From Paenirhizobium naphthalenivorans (lineage in GTDB: Bacteria > Pseudomonadota > Alphaproteobacteria > Rhizobiales > Rhizobiaceae), in the NCBI RefSeq assembly GCF_007992095.1, contig NZ_BJZP01000009.1:1-64000 (forward strand): a stretch of DNA of 64,000 nucleotides, in the 5' to 3' direction. Made by a program: the position numbers and the translations under genes. Shown one piece after another: positions 36,520 through 45,906 of the stretch (its first letter is position 1; the number at the start of each line of letters is the position of its first letter). A model generated the notes under the pieces. It made no database searches. It saw only the letters and a list, made by a program, of their open reading frames with translations, and was not told where the DNA came from.

Positions 36520-37305
36520 TCAGCGGATATCCGCACCGATCCACTTCATCGAGATGGCCTCATAGGTGCCGTCCGCCATCATATCGTCGAGCGCCTTCTG
36601 CATAGCTGCCTTGAGCTCGGGATTGTTCTTGCGAATGGCGATACCGATGTTGACGGCGCCACCATCGATCTCGGAAGTCTCAAGTTTGCGGACCTTCGCA
36701 CCGTTGTCCTTGATGGCGACCATGACTGGAATGCTATCGACGGCGATAGCGTCGACACGCCCGGCCTGCAGTTCCAGGAAGAGTTCCGGCAGACCCTTGT
36801 AGGTACGGATTTCCCAGCCGCCGCGCTCGCGCGCCCACTTCTCGTGGGTTTCTCCGAGGGTGACGCCGATGGTCTTGCCTTTCAGGTCGTCGAGGGATTG
36901 CACGGCAGAACCCTCGGCGACGAAGATGCCTCGACCCGAGCGATAGTAAGGACCGACGAAGTCGACGGCCTTTTCCCGTTCAGGGGTGATAGTCATGCTG
37001 CCGATGACAGAGTCGTACTTGTTGGAGAGCAGACCGGCAATGATGCCGTCCCACGCGGTGGAGATGTTCAAGCCCTTGACGCCGAGACGCTTGGCGATCT
37101 CGTTGCCGATGTCAACGTCGAAGCCGATCACTTCGTTCTGGTCGTTGACGAAACTGAAGGGCGGATAGGCGCCGCTATTGGCAAACTTGAACTCGCCGGC
37201 GGTCTTGATGCTCTCCAGGTCGTCGGCGGCGGCCATGGACGGTAGCGCGACCGCGGCGATCGAAAGGCCGGCAGCCAGGGCATAGGACAAAATAGCTTTT
37301 AACAC
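36520..37305 (-). CDS. Polar amino acid ABC transporter substrate-binding protein
   Basis: A 261-residue SBP_bac_3 family periplasmic protein with a signal peptide ending near MAAA-DDL. It contains the typical NSGAYPPFSFVNDQNEVIGFDVDIGNEIAKRLG and the arginine-containing MTITPEREKAVDF ligand contact. The start is GTG 37305, with AAGGGGA upstream; the frame extends to 37392 without support. It is the first gene of the ABC unit and probably of the leftward catabolic operon down to 30631. The ligand is not predictable. Confidence 0.92.
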   Translation of the reverse strand: MLKAILSYALAAGLSIAAVALPSMAAADDLESIKTAGEFKFANSGAYPPFSFVNDQNEVIGFDVDIGNEIAKRLGVKGLNISTAWDGIIAGLLSNKYDSVIGSMTITPEREKAVDFVGPYYRSGRGIFVAEGSAVQSLDDLKGKTIGVTLGETHEKWARERGGWEIRTYKGLPELFLELQAGRVDAIAVDSIPVMVAIKDNGAKVRKLETSEIDGGAVNIGIAIRKNNPELKAAMQKALDDMMADGTYEAISMKWIGADIR

Positions 37306-37707
37306 GAACGTTCCCCTTTTTTGGTTTTCGGCGACCGCCAGTGTCAGCGAGACGGCGACCACAGACGGGTAGGATCTCTCGGGAGTATTCATTAATCAAA
37401 TAGATAGACTAAATAACAAGCATAGGTTTGAAGAATGTTTCGCCTGGCGCACCGACGAAGCGTCCGACTGCAATACTCCCATGTAGCCCGGTCACGGCGA
37501 CGGTTACGCCTTGCGCGATCCGCACGCGCCTGAAATAGCTGCCGCGCGAGCACGCGAGGCCGAAGTGATTTCGGAGGCGCCCATGCGCTCCCCGTGTCAT
37601 TTCCGGCATCGCTTTCACATCGTCCCAATGGCGAGGCGAAGTCGGTCAGGCTCTCGGGAGCATGTTCGGAATTGACATGCAAGCGCAGTGCTGGAGGAGG
37701 CGAATGA
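37306..37707. other. Divergent intergenic region, 402 bp
   Basis: This gap separates the binding-protein gene from the PfkB kinase gene. It has an AT-rich part (about 37384-37436) that could hold the leftward promoter of the ABC unit, and GC-rich sequence after 37440. I see no convincing gene, RNA or repeat in it. Two short open frames on the minus strand lack any recognisable domain. Confidence 0.5.
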
Positions 37708-38625
37708 ATGAATGACAAGCTGTTTCTTTCGATCGGTGAGGCAATGGTGGAGCTGTCGCAGGCCGATGCCGGCTTGTGGCGCATGGGGTATGCCGGAGAC
37801 ACGTTGAACACGGCCTGGTATGTCCGGGCTTGCCTCCCGCCGGAATGGGAAGTCGCCTATTTCACGCGGCTTGGTGCTGATCCGTTTTCCGAAAGCATGC
37901 TGGAGTTCTTGAAGGCCAACGAGATTGCCACGCGCTTCATCACGCGTGATCCGGAGCGCACGGTCGGCCTTTACTCGATCGAACTGCATGATGGCGAGCG
38001 CAGCTTTTCTTACTGGCGTGGCCAGTCCGCGGCACGTCGCCTGGCCGACGACGAGGAAGCGCTCGCGGCTGCGATATCACAGGCAGACGTCGTCTATTTC
38101 TCAGGCATCACGCTCGCGATTCTCGAGCCGTCCCGCCGCGGTGCGCTCCTCCGGTTGGTGGGCGAAGCCAGGGCTGCCGGCAAGACGACGGTCTTCGACC
38201 CGAATATCCGGCCCAGACTCTGGGAAGATGCCGACGTGATGCGCGATGGCCTGTCGCGCGCGGCGAAGGTGGCATCGATCGCGCTGCCGAGCTTCGATGA
38301 TGAGGCAAGTGTCTTCGGCGATGCCAGCATTGAGCAATGCGCGGCCCGATGGCTGCGCTCGGGTGCCGGCGAAGTCGTGGTGAAAAATGGCGGTGGTCCA
38401 GTCGCGATCTCAACGGCAGACGGTTCTATCTTGACCTTGAGCTTTGCCAGCGTGAAGCCGGTCGACAGCACCGGAGCGGGCGATTCCTTCAACGGCGGTT
38501 ATCTCGCGGCGCGTCTCAATGGTCACGCGCCGGAGACGGCTGCGGTTCAGGGCCATCGGGTTGCGGCGCAGGTCATTTGCCGTCCCGGTGCGCTCGTGCC
38601 GCAGGATGAAATCCAGCTCTCATGA
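37708..38625 (+). CDS. PfkB-family carbohydrate kinase (2-keto-3-deoxygluconate kinase-like)
   Basis: A 305-residue ribokinase-fold enzyme. It begins with the FLSIGEAMVELSQ strand; YAGDTLNTAWY is the sugar-binding GDxxN motif and DSTGAGDSFNGGYLAARL is PfkB signature 2 with the catalytic Asp. Resemblance to KdgK is in the GDTLNTAWY and FDPNIRPRLW segments. ATG 37708 follows GGAGGAGG. It would phosphorylate a keto-deoxy sugar acid, feeding the Entner-Doudoroff pathway. No aldolase gene is adjacent, so the substrate is tentative. Confidence 0.82.
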   Translation: MNDKLFLSIGEAMVELSQADAGLWRMGYAGDTLNTAWYVRACLPPEWEVAYFTRLGADPFSESMLEFLKANEIATRFITRDPERTVGLYSIELHDGERSFSYWRGQSAARRLADDEEALAAAISQADVVYFSGITLAILEPSRRGALLRLVGEARAAGKTTVFDPNIRPRLWEDADVMRDGLSRAAKVASIALPSFDDEASVFGDASIEQCAARWLRSGAGEVVVKNGGGPVAISTADGSILTLSFASVKPVDSTGAGDSFNGGYLAARLNGHAPETAAVQGHRVAAQVICRPGALVPQDEIQLS

Positions 38626-38732
38626 AGGTCGCACCGATCGCGTGCCTCCAGAATAGTCTTGACATGGGTCAATTGTGCTTCGCGTGCTTGTGATAGCTTA
38701 TCCCCATTCCACACAGGAGAGGGGGATACCTC

Positions 38733-39017
38733 ATGAGATACATCAAGACACTGGTAGCAACCGCAATTGCCGTTGTTCCGATGATTTTCGGCATGGCGGC
38801 CGTTGCGCCGGCGATGGCGCAGAGTGGCATGACCTGCGAACAGCTCTGGTACCAGCGCAACGCGATTTATGCGGCCAAGGGATACTGTTTCAAGACACAG
38901 CGCGCCCGCAATGTTTTTGGCCGTGGTTGCTTCCCGCCCTATGGCAAGCTGACGCCGAGTGAGCAGCGTCAGGTGAGCGACATCGAGCGCTGGGAGGTTT
39001 ACCAGGGTTGTCGCTGA
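38733..39017 (+). CDS. Small secreted YARHG-type protein
   Basis: A 94-residue protein with a signal peptide (cleavage near AMA-QSG) and a short mature domain CEQLWYQRNAIYAAKGYCF...RGCFPPYGKLTPSEQ. This matches the YARHG domain pattern common in Rhizobiales secreted proteins. Four cysteines may form two disulfides. ATG 38733 has CAGGAGAGGGGG upstream. Function not known. It stands alone between the kinase and glpR. Confidence 0.78.
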   Translation: MRYIKTLVATAIAVVPMIFGMAAVAPAMAQSGMTCEQLWYQRNAIYAAKGYCFKTQRARNVFGRGCFPPYGKLTPSEQRQVSDIERWEVYQGCR

Positions 39018-39181
39018 TCCGCTTAAGCAAGGCTTGGCCCACGGATACAGCGTCAGTTGTGCTGGCGCCGTGTCCGCGCGGGATGGAGATCAAATGATGT
39101 TTGTCACCTGAGCGCGGGTGAGTGGTATTGCCCGATTTTCATTTTCCCTTAGGATCAATCAAAACGAAAAGGGGAGTGTCG

Positions 39182-39970
39182 ATGCTGTTCACCAGCCGCC
39201 AGGCGGAAATCATGACTCTTGCGAAGGCCGAGGGGCGGGTCACGGTGGATGAGCTGGCCGCACGCTTTGCCGTGACGCCGCAGACCATCCGCAAGGATCT
39301 CAACGATCTGTGCGACGGAAAGGCACTCACCCGCATTCATGGCGGGGCGCTCTTTCCAAGCGGCAACGAAAACGTCAAGTACGAGGCGCGCCGTTCGATG
39401 GCTGCGCCTGAGAAGCAGGCGATCGGTCGCGCCGCGGCTGCGCTCATTCCTGACAACTCCTCGCTCTTCATCAATATCGGCACGACGACAGAAGCAGTCG
39501 GAGAGGCATTGGTCGACCACCGCGAACTGATGGTCATCACCAACAATATCAATGTCGCCAATCGCTTGCGCGTCTTTCCCTCGATCGAGGTGGTCATTGC
39601 TGGCGGCGTGGTGCGTGGCTCAGATGGCGGCATCGTCGGCGAGGCTGCAGTGGATTTCATCCGGCAGTTCAAGGTCGATTTCGCTGTGATCGGGGTATCC
39701 GCTATTGACGAGGACGGCGCCCTTCTTGATTTCGACTATCGCGAGGTCAAGGTCGCCCAGGCGATCATTGCCAATGCCCGCCATGTCATTCTGGTGTCGG
39801 ATGCTTCCAAGTTCGAGCGCACCGCCCCGGTTCGCATAGGCCACATTTCCCAGGTTCATACCTTCATTACCGACCATTGTCCCGTCGAATCAATCCGCCG
39901 GATCTGCGCCGAGAGTGATGTGCAACTTATCGAGACCGAGGGCGTCTCGCTTCGGGTGACAGGAAGTTGA
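39182..39970 (+). CDS. glpR: DeoR-family glycerol regulon repressor GlpR
   Basis: A 262-residue regulator with an N-terminal DeoR HTH (RQAEIMTLAKAEGRVTVDELAARFAVTPQTIRKDLNDL) and a DeoRC phosphosugar sensor domain (IGTTTEAV, GGVVRGSDGGIVG, DFAVIGVSAIDEDGALLDFD). ATG 39182 follows AGGGGAG. It lies directly upstream of glpD and the GlpSTPQUV importer, so glycerol-3-phosphate is the expected inducer. Half-sites for it are suggested at 39987-40012. Confidence 0.9.
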   Translation: MLFTSRQAEIMTLAKAEGRVTVDELAARFAVTPQTIRKDLNDLCDGKALTRIHGGALFPSGNENVKYEARRSMAAPEKQAIGRAAAALIPDNSSLFINIGTTTEAVGEALVDHRELMVITNNINVANRLRVFPSIEVVIAGGVVRGSDGGIVGEAAVDFIRQFKVDFAVIGVSAIDEDGALLDFDYREVKVAQAIIANARHVILVSDASKFERTAPVRIGHISQVHTFITDHCPVESIRRICAESDVQLIETEGVSLRVTGS

Positions 39971-39986
39971 GAACTTTTCTTTGATC

Positions 39987-40012
39987 TTCGTTTGACATTC
40001 GTTTTTCTTTCG
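39987..40012. promoter_or_regulatory. TTCG direct-repeat array before glpD, putative GlpR operator
   Basis: TTCG occurs at 39987, 39998 and 40009, exactly 11 bp apart, two of them as TTCGTTT. The array sits 17 bp after glpR and 60 bp before glpD. DeoR-type GlpR proteins bind repeated TTCG-containing half-sites, and 11-bp spacing puts all three on one DNA face. Role inferred. Confidence 0.5.
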
Positions 40013-40072
40013 ATTTAGATGCCCCATCTTTCGTAATTGCCTGCTGTTGTGCAATGCGAAAAGGGGGGGCGA

Positions 40073-41584
40073 ATGCAGGTCGAGACAGTTTTCGACATTT
40101 TTGTCATCGGTGGCGGAATCAACGGCTGCGGCATCGCTCGTGACGCTGTCGGTCGTGGTTACTCGGTCGCGCTCGCCGAGATGAACGATTTTGCCTCGGG
40201 CACTTCCTCCGGCGCCACCAAGCTCATTCATGGTGGTCTGCGCTATCTCGAGTACTACGAATTCCGCCTGGTGCGCGAGGCGCTGATGGAGCGCGAAGTG
40301 CTGTGGGCCATGGCGCCCCACGTGATCTGGCCGCTGCGGTTCGTCCTGCCTTTCCAGAGGGGCGGTATCCGCCCGGCCTGGCTGATCCGCCTCGGCCTCT
40401 TTCTTTATGACCACCTCGGTGGCCGTAAGCTGCTGCCGGCGACAAGGACACTCGACCTTCGCCGTGATCCGGCAGGAAAGCCGCTAAAACCGATATTTTC
40501 CAAGGCCTTCGAGTATTCCGACGGTTGGGTCGACGATGCTCGCATGGTGGTCCTCAATGCCCGCGATGCGGCTGATCGCGGTGCGACGATCCTGAGCCGC
40601 ACCAAGGTCACCTCGGCCCGCCGCGAGAACGGGTTGTGGGCCGTCACGGTGCGGGATCAGGCGACGGGCCGGACGCAGAGCTTCCGCGCGCGCATGCTGG
40701 TCAATGCCGCCGGCCCCTGGGTCGACCAGGTGCTTGCCGGCGCCTTCGGCCGCAACAATGTCCATAACGTCCGCCTCGTTCAGGGCAGCCATATCATCGT
40801 CAAGAAGAAATTTACCGATCCGCGTGCCTATTTCTTTCAGAATCCGGACAATCGCATCATTTTCGCAATCCCGTATGAAAATGACTTCACTTTGATAGGC
40901 ACGACGGACCGTGATTATACTGACGATCCGAAAAATGTGAAAATAAGCGAAGCGGAAATCGCGTATCTCTGCAACGCGGCCAGCGAATATTTCGCAGAGT
41001 CGGTGAAGAAGGACGACATCGTCTGGAGCTACTCGGCCGTGCGCCCGCTCTATGATGATGGAGCATCAAAGGCCCAGGAAGCAACCCGTGACTATGTGCT
41101 GAAGCTTGACCGTGCGCCGGAAGAAGCCCCGCTTCTCAATGTGTTCGGCGGAAAGCTCACGACCTATCGCCGCTTGGCCGAACATGCGCTTGAGAAGATC
41201 GGCGAGGTGATCGGCGTCCGGGGGAGCCCGTGGACGGCGAAGAGCAGGCTGCCCGGCGGCGATTTCGAAGTGACCGCCTATCTGGCGGAAGTCGACAAGC
41301 TGTTGAAAGCCTATCTCTTCCTCGAGCGCAGCCACGCCGAGCGACTGGTCCGCTGCTATGGCACGAATGCAAAGGAAATCCTTGCCGGCGCATCGCGGGC
41401 CGAGGACATGGGGCGACATTTCGGCGGTTCGCTTTACGAATGCGAAGTCCGCTGGCTGGTCGACCGGGAATGGGCTCGTAGCGCAGAAGACGTGCTGTGG
41501 CGCCGCACGAAACAGGGGTTGTTCCTGACGGCTGGGGAGGCCGCGGAACTTGAGAAATACATGGCGGTTGCCATCGTTCATTGA
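40073..41584 (+). CDS. glpD: Aerobic glycerol-3-phosphate dehydrogenase
   Basis: A 503-residue FAD-dependent membrane-associated enzyme that oxidises glycerol-3-phosphate to dihydroxyacetone phosphate and passes electrons to quinone. The FAD Rossmann motif is VIGGGINGCGIARDAVGRG, followed by SGTSSGATKLIHGGLRYLEYYEF and the DAO core. The C-terminal DAO_C domain is present. ATG 40073 has GGGGGGG upstream. It is the first gene of the glpDSTPQUVK run. Confidence 0.95.
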   Translation: MQVETVFDIFVIGGGINGCGIARDAVGRGYSVALAEMNDFASGTSSGATKLIHGGLRYLEYYEFRLVREALMEREVLWAMAPHVIWPLRFVLPFQRGGIRPAWLIRLGLFLYDHLGGRKLLPATRTLDLRRDPAGKPLKPIFSKAFEYSDGWVDDARMVVLNARDAADRGATILSRTKVTSARRENGLWAVTVRDQATGRTQSFRARMLVNAAGPWVDQVLAGAFGRNNVHNVRLVQGSHIIVKKKFTDPRAYFFQNPDNRIIFAIPYENDFTLIGTTDRDYTDDPKNVKISEAEIAYLCNAASEYFAESVKKDDIVWSYSAVRPLYDDGASKAQEATRDYVLKLDRAPEEAPLLNVFGGKLTTYRRLAEHALEKIGEVIGVRGSPWTAKSRLPGGDFEVTAYLAEVDKLLKAYLFLERSHAERLVRCYGTNAKEILAGASRAEDMGRHFGGSLYECEVRWLVDREWARSAEDVLWRRTKQGLFLTAGEAAELEKYMAVAIVH

Positions 41585-41638
41585 GGATGAGCGACTGCCG
41601 GAAGATCGCTGAAGGTTCGGAGGAGGCCTAAGGAATAC

Positions 41639-42724
41639 ATGCTTGAATTGCGCAATGTGTCGAAGATGTCAGGCGGGGGTTATCATATCCACCCGACCGA
41701 TCTCGCGTTCAAGCGGGGGACGCTGAACGTATTGCTCGGGCCGACGCTGTCCGGCAAGACCTCCCTGATGCGACTGATGGCCGGGCTCGACAAGCCGACG
41801 GAAGGCAGCATCCATTTCGACGGCGAGGATGTGACCGGCGTGCCGGTGCAGAAGCGCAACGTCGCGATGGTCTATCAGCAGTTCATCAATTATCCGGCGC
41901 TGACCGTTTACGAGAATATCGCCTCGCCGATGCGCATTGCCGGCAAGGACAAGGGGACGATTGACAGGGAAGTCCGCAAGGCCGCCGAACTCCTGCGCCT
42001 GACTCCCTATCTTGATCGCACCCCGCTTAATCTGTCGGGTGGTCAGCAGCAGCGTACGGCGCTCGCCCGCGCCATTGTCAAGAATGCCAATCTGGTGCTG
42101 CTCGACGAACCGCTGGCCAACCTCGATTACAAGCTGCGCGAGGAACTCCGCGAGGAACTGCCAAAGATCTTTGCCGAATCCGGTGCGATTTTCGTCTATG
42201 CGACGACCGAACCCTCCGAGGCGCTGCTGCTGGGCGGCAATACTGCGACGCTCAGCCAGGGCCGAGTGACCCAGTTCGGCGAGACCATCAAGAGCTACCG
42301 CAATCCGGTCGATCTGCTGACCGCAAAAACCTTTGCTGATCCACCGCTCAATACCATCGAGTTGGTCAGGTCCGGAGATGCCCTGACGCTGAACGGCCAG
42401 GCAGTTATTCCCCTGCCGGTGCATCTCTCGGGCATTCCCGAGGGGCCGATGACGATCGCCTTCCAACCGCATCACCTTTTCCTGTCAGCACTGGGGGGGG
42501 CATCGGCGGCGCTCAGCGCGCGAACCCTGGTGTCGGAAATCGCTGGCTCGGAGAGCTTTATTCATCTGGATTATGCCGGTGCCCGCTGGGTGATGCTGGC
42601 GCACGGCATTCACGATATCGACCCGGACCAGACCATCGAGGTTTATCTCGATACTCGGCATCTGATGGCTTTCGACCAGCAGACCGGGCGTTCGCTGGCC
42701 GGTGCCGGCCACGCAGCGGATTGA
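41639..42724 (+). CDS. glpS: GlpS, glycerol ABC transporter ATP-binding protein
   Basis: A 361-residue carbohydrate-type (MalK-like) ATPase. Walker A region reads LLGPTLSGKTSLMRLMAGL (GPTLSGKT), Q-loop YQQFINYPALTVYENIA, signature LSGGQQQRTALARAI, Walker B VLLDEPLANLDYK. The switch histidine position reads YATTEPSEAL, so the usual H of VTHD is replaced. A TOBE/OB domain follows. It pairs with GlpT as in the Rhizobium leguminosarum GlpSTPQUV importer. Confidence 0.92.
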   Translation: MLELRNVSKMSGGGYHIHPTDLAFKRGTLNVLLGPTLSGKTSLMRLMAGLDKPTEGSIHFDGEDVTGVPVQKRNVAMVYQQFINYPALTVYENIASPMRIAGKDKGTIDREVRKAAELLRLTPYLDRTPLNLSGGQQQRTALARAIVKNANLVLLDEPLANLDYKLREELREELPKIFAESGAIFVYATTEPSEALLLGGNTATLSQGRVTQFGETIKSYRNPVDLLTAKTFADPPLNTIELVRSGDALTLNGQAVIPLPVHLSGIPEGPMTIAFQPHHLFLSALGGASAALSARTLVSEIAGSESFIHLDYAGARWVMLAHGIHDIDPDQTIEVYLDTRHLMAFDQQTGRSLAGAGHAAD

Positions 42725-42737
42725 GGGAGACGGGACC

Positions 42738-43808
42738 ATGGCACGCATCAATCTCGACCATATCCGCCACGCCTATAGCGCCAAGGCCAAGGCAGCCGGC
42801 GATTATGCGCTGAAGGAAGTGCATCATGAATGGGAAGATGGTGGCGCCTATGCGCTGCTCGGCCCGTCCGGCTGCGGCAAGACCACACTGCTCAACATCA
42901 TTTCAGGGCTGTTGCAGCCGTCCGACGGGCGGATCGAATTCGACGGCGTCGATGTGACCCGGCTATCGACCCAGCAGCGCAACATTGCCCAGGTGTTCCA
43001 GTTTCCGGTCGTCTACGACACGATGTCTGTATTCGATAATCTGGCGTTTCCGCTCCGCAACCGGCGTGTGCCGGAAGCGGAGGTTACCGCTCGGGTCAAC
43101 GAAATCCTGGCGATGATCGACCTTGCCGATATGGCGAGGCAGAAGGCACAGGGGCTGACTGCAGACCAGAAGCAGAAAATCTCGCTCGGTCGCGGGTTGG
43201 TGCGCGCCGACGTCAACGCCATTCTGTTCGACGAGCCGCTGACGGTCATTGATCCGCACATGAAATGGGTGCTGCGCTCGCAGCTGAAGCGGCTGCATCG
43301 GCATTCCGGCTTCACTATGGTCTATGTCACGCACGACCAAACCGAAGCGCTAACCTTCGCCGACAAAGTCGTTGTCATGTATGACGGAGAGATTGTGCAG
43401 ATCGGCACTCCGGCGGAACTGTTCGAGCGACCCAGCCATACGTTTGTCGGCTATTTCATCGGCTCGCCCGGCATGAACCTGATGCCGGTCCGGATTGACG
43501 GGACGAGCGCCGTTGTCGGCGACCAGACAATTGCGCTTTCCGGGCCCCCGAAGGTTGCCGGTGCAGTCAAGACCGAACTGGGCATCCGTCCGGAATTCAT
43601 CCGTCTCGGACGGGAAGGGATGCCGGTTTCGATCAGCAAGGTCGAGGATATCGGTCGGCAGAAGATCGTACGCGCCGTGTTTTGCGGCGAGCCACTGGCG
43701 ATCGTTGTCCCGGAAGACAGCGAAATCCCGGCAGAGGCGCGGGTGACGTTCGATACGGATGCTATGGGGATCTATGCCGATAGCTGGCGTGTAGGGATGG
43801 GGGGCTGA
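42738..43808 (+). CDS. glpT: GlpT, glycerol ABC transporter ATP-binding protein
   Basis: A 356-residue ATPase with Walker A GPSGCGKTT, Q-loop VFQFPVVYDTMSV, Walker B ILFDEPLTVIDPHMK and a normal switch YVTHDQTEAL. The signature region is altered: LTADQKQKISLGRGL instead of LSGGQ. GlpS has the good signature and GlpT the good switch histidine, so the heterodimer would assemble one complete ATP site from the two halves. ATG 42738 follows GAGGGAGACGG, 13 bp after glpS. Confidence 0.92.
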   Translation: MARINLDHIRHAYSAKAKAAGDYALKEVHHEWEDGGAYALLGPSGCGKTTLLNIISGLLQPSDGRIEFDGVDVTRLSTQQRNIAQVFQFPVVYDTMSVFDNLAFPLRNRRVPEAEVTARVNEILAMIDLADMARQKAQGLTADQKQKISLGRGLVRADVNAILFDEPLTVIDPHMKWVLRSQLKRLHRHSGFTMVYVTHDQTEALTFADKVVVMYDGEIVQIGTPAELFERPSHTFVGYFIGSPGMNLMPVRIDGTSAVVGDQTIALSGPPKVAGAVKTELGIRPEFIRLGREGMPVSISKVEDIGRQKIVRAVFCGEPLAIVVPEDSEIPAEARVTFDTDAMGIYADSWRVGMGG

Positions 43809-43810
43809 TT

Positions 43811-44677
<867 letters not shown>

Positions 44678-44692
44678 GAGGGAGGGTGAGCC

Positions 44693-45526
44693 ATGAACAC
44701 AAACACACAAGCAAAACAGGCCGAAGGACACAGCCTTTCCTGGCTCGTCCCGACCATCTACATCCTCTTCCTGTTGCTGCCGATCTACTGGCTGCTCAAC
44801 ATGAGCTTCAAGACCAATACGGAGATCACCGGCAGCTTCTCGCTCTACCCGCATAATCCGACATTGCGGAACTATGCGGTGATCTTCACCGATCCGTCCT
44901 GGTACAAAGGCTACATCAACTCGATCATCTATGTGGTCATGAACACCGTGATTTCGGTCACCGCCGCTCTGCCAGCGGCTTACGCTTTCTCGCGTTACCG
45001 TTTTCTCGGCGATAAGCATTTGTTCTTCTGGCTCCTGACCAACCGCATGGCCCCGCCGGCGGTGTTCGCCTTGCCGTTCTTCCAGCTCTATTCCGCCTTC
45101 GGACTGATCGATACCCATATCGCCGTTGCCCTGGCGCACTGCCTGTTCAATGTGCCGCTGGCGGTCTGGATCCTGGAAGGTTTTATGTCGGGCGTGCCGA
45201 AGGAGATTGATGAGACGGCCTATATCGACGGCTATTCATTCCCGAGATTTTTCGTGAGAATTTTCGTGCCGCTGATCGCATCCGGCATCGGCGTCGCCGC
45301 CTTCTTCTGCTTCATGTTCTCCTGGGTGGAACTGCTGATCGCGCGGACGCTGACGACAACCGATGCCAAGCCGATTGCCGCGATCATGACCCGCACGGTC
45401 TCCGCATCGGGCATGGACTGGGGTGTTCTGGCGGCGGCCGGCGTTCTCACCATCATTCCAGGCGCGATCGTCATCTATTTCGTCCGAAACTACATTGCCA
45501 AGGGCTTCGCGCTCGGTCGCGTTTGA
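44693..45526 (+). CDS. glpQ: GlpQ, glycerol ABC transporter permease
   Basis: A 277-residue MalG-type permease with the loop EIDETAYIDGYSFPRFFVRIFVPLIASGIG and six helices. GGGAGGGTGAGCC precedes the ATG. It is named after the rhizobial transport system and is unrelated to the glycerophosphodiesterase also called GlpQ in E. coli. Confidence 0.93.
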   Translation: MNTNTQAKQAEGHSLSWLVPTIYILFLLLPIYWLLNMSFKTNTEITGSFSLYPHNPTLRNYAVIFTDPSWYKGYINSIIYVVMNTVISVTAALPAAYAFSRYRFLGDKHLFFWLLTNRMAPPAVFALPFFQLYSAFGLIDTHIAVALAHCLFNVPLAVWILEGFMSGVPKEIDETAYIDGYSFPRFFVRIFVPLIASGIGVAAFFCFMFSWVELLIARTLTTTDAKPIAAIMTRTVSASGMDWGVLAAAGVLTIIPGAIVIYFVRNYIAKGFALGRV

Positions 45527-45543
45527 ACAAGGGGAGGCTTGTT

Positions 45544-45825
45544 ATGGATTTCTCATGGATGGCCTGGACCCTGCCGACGGCTCTGTTCTTTGTCGCGATC
45601 TTCGCCCTGATCGCGGGCATGGCGGTCTGGGAATATTTCTCACCCGGCGGCAATCCGCGTGTCGGCATATTGCACTTTGAGACGACACGCGGCGATCGGC
45701 TGTTCGTGTCGCTGCTCGGTTCGGCATTCATTCATCTCGCATGGCTGGGGCTGGGAGGCCCCAGCCTGTGGTGGGCTCTCGCCCTTTCGGTGGTCTACGC
45801 GATCGGCGTATTCCGTTTCGTCTGA
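45544..45825 (+). CDS. glpU: GlpU, DUF2160 small membrane protein
   Basis: A 93-residue membrane protein with three hydrophobic segments and the DUF2160 pattern WTLPTALFFVAIF...VWEYFSPGGNPRVGIL. It always accompanies this transporter type in rhizobia, between glpQ and glpV. Exact role unknown; perhaps an accessory subunit of the channel. ATG 45544 follows AAGGGGAGG. Confidence 0.85.
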   Translation: MDFSWMAWTLPTALFFVAIFALIAGMAVWEYFSPGGNPRVGILHFETTRGDRLFVSLLGSAFIHLAWLGLGGPSLWWALALSVVYAIGVFRFV

Positions 45826-45906
45826 GAGGCAAGCCAAGACGGATGGCGGGGTTTGATCGTCATCCAAGACTGAAAACTGCAATCGCAAACCCTTGGGAGG
45901 AAACTA

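Noticed and set aside
38659..38690. Sigma-70 promoter starting at TTGACA before the YARHG gene
   Set aside because: The -35 hexamer is perfect but no acceptable -10 lies at 16-18 bp spacing.
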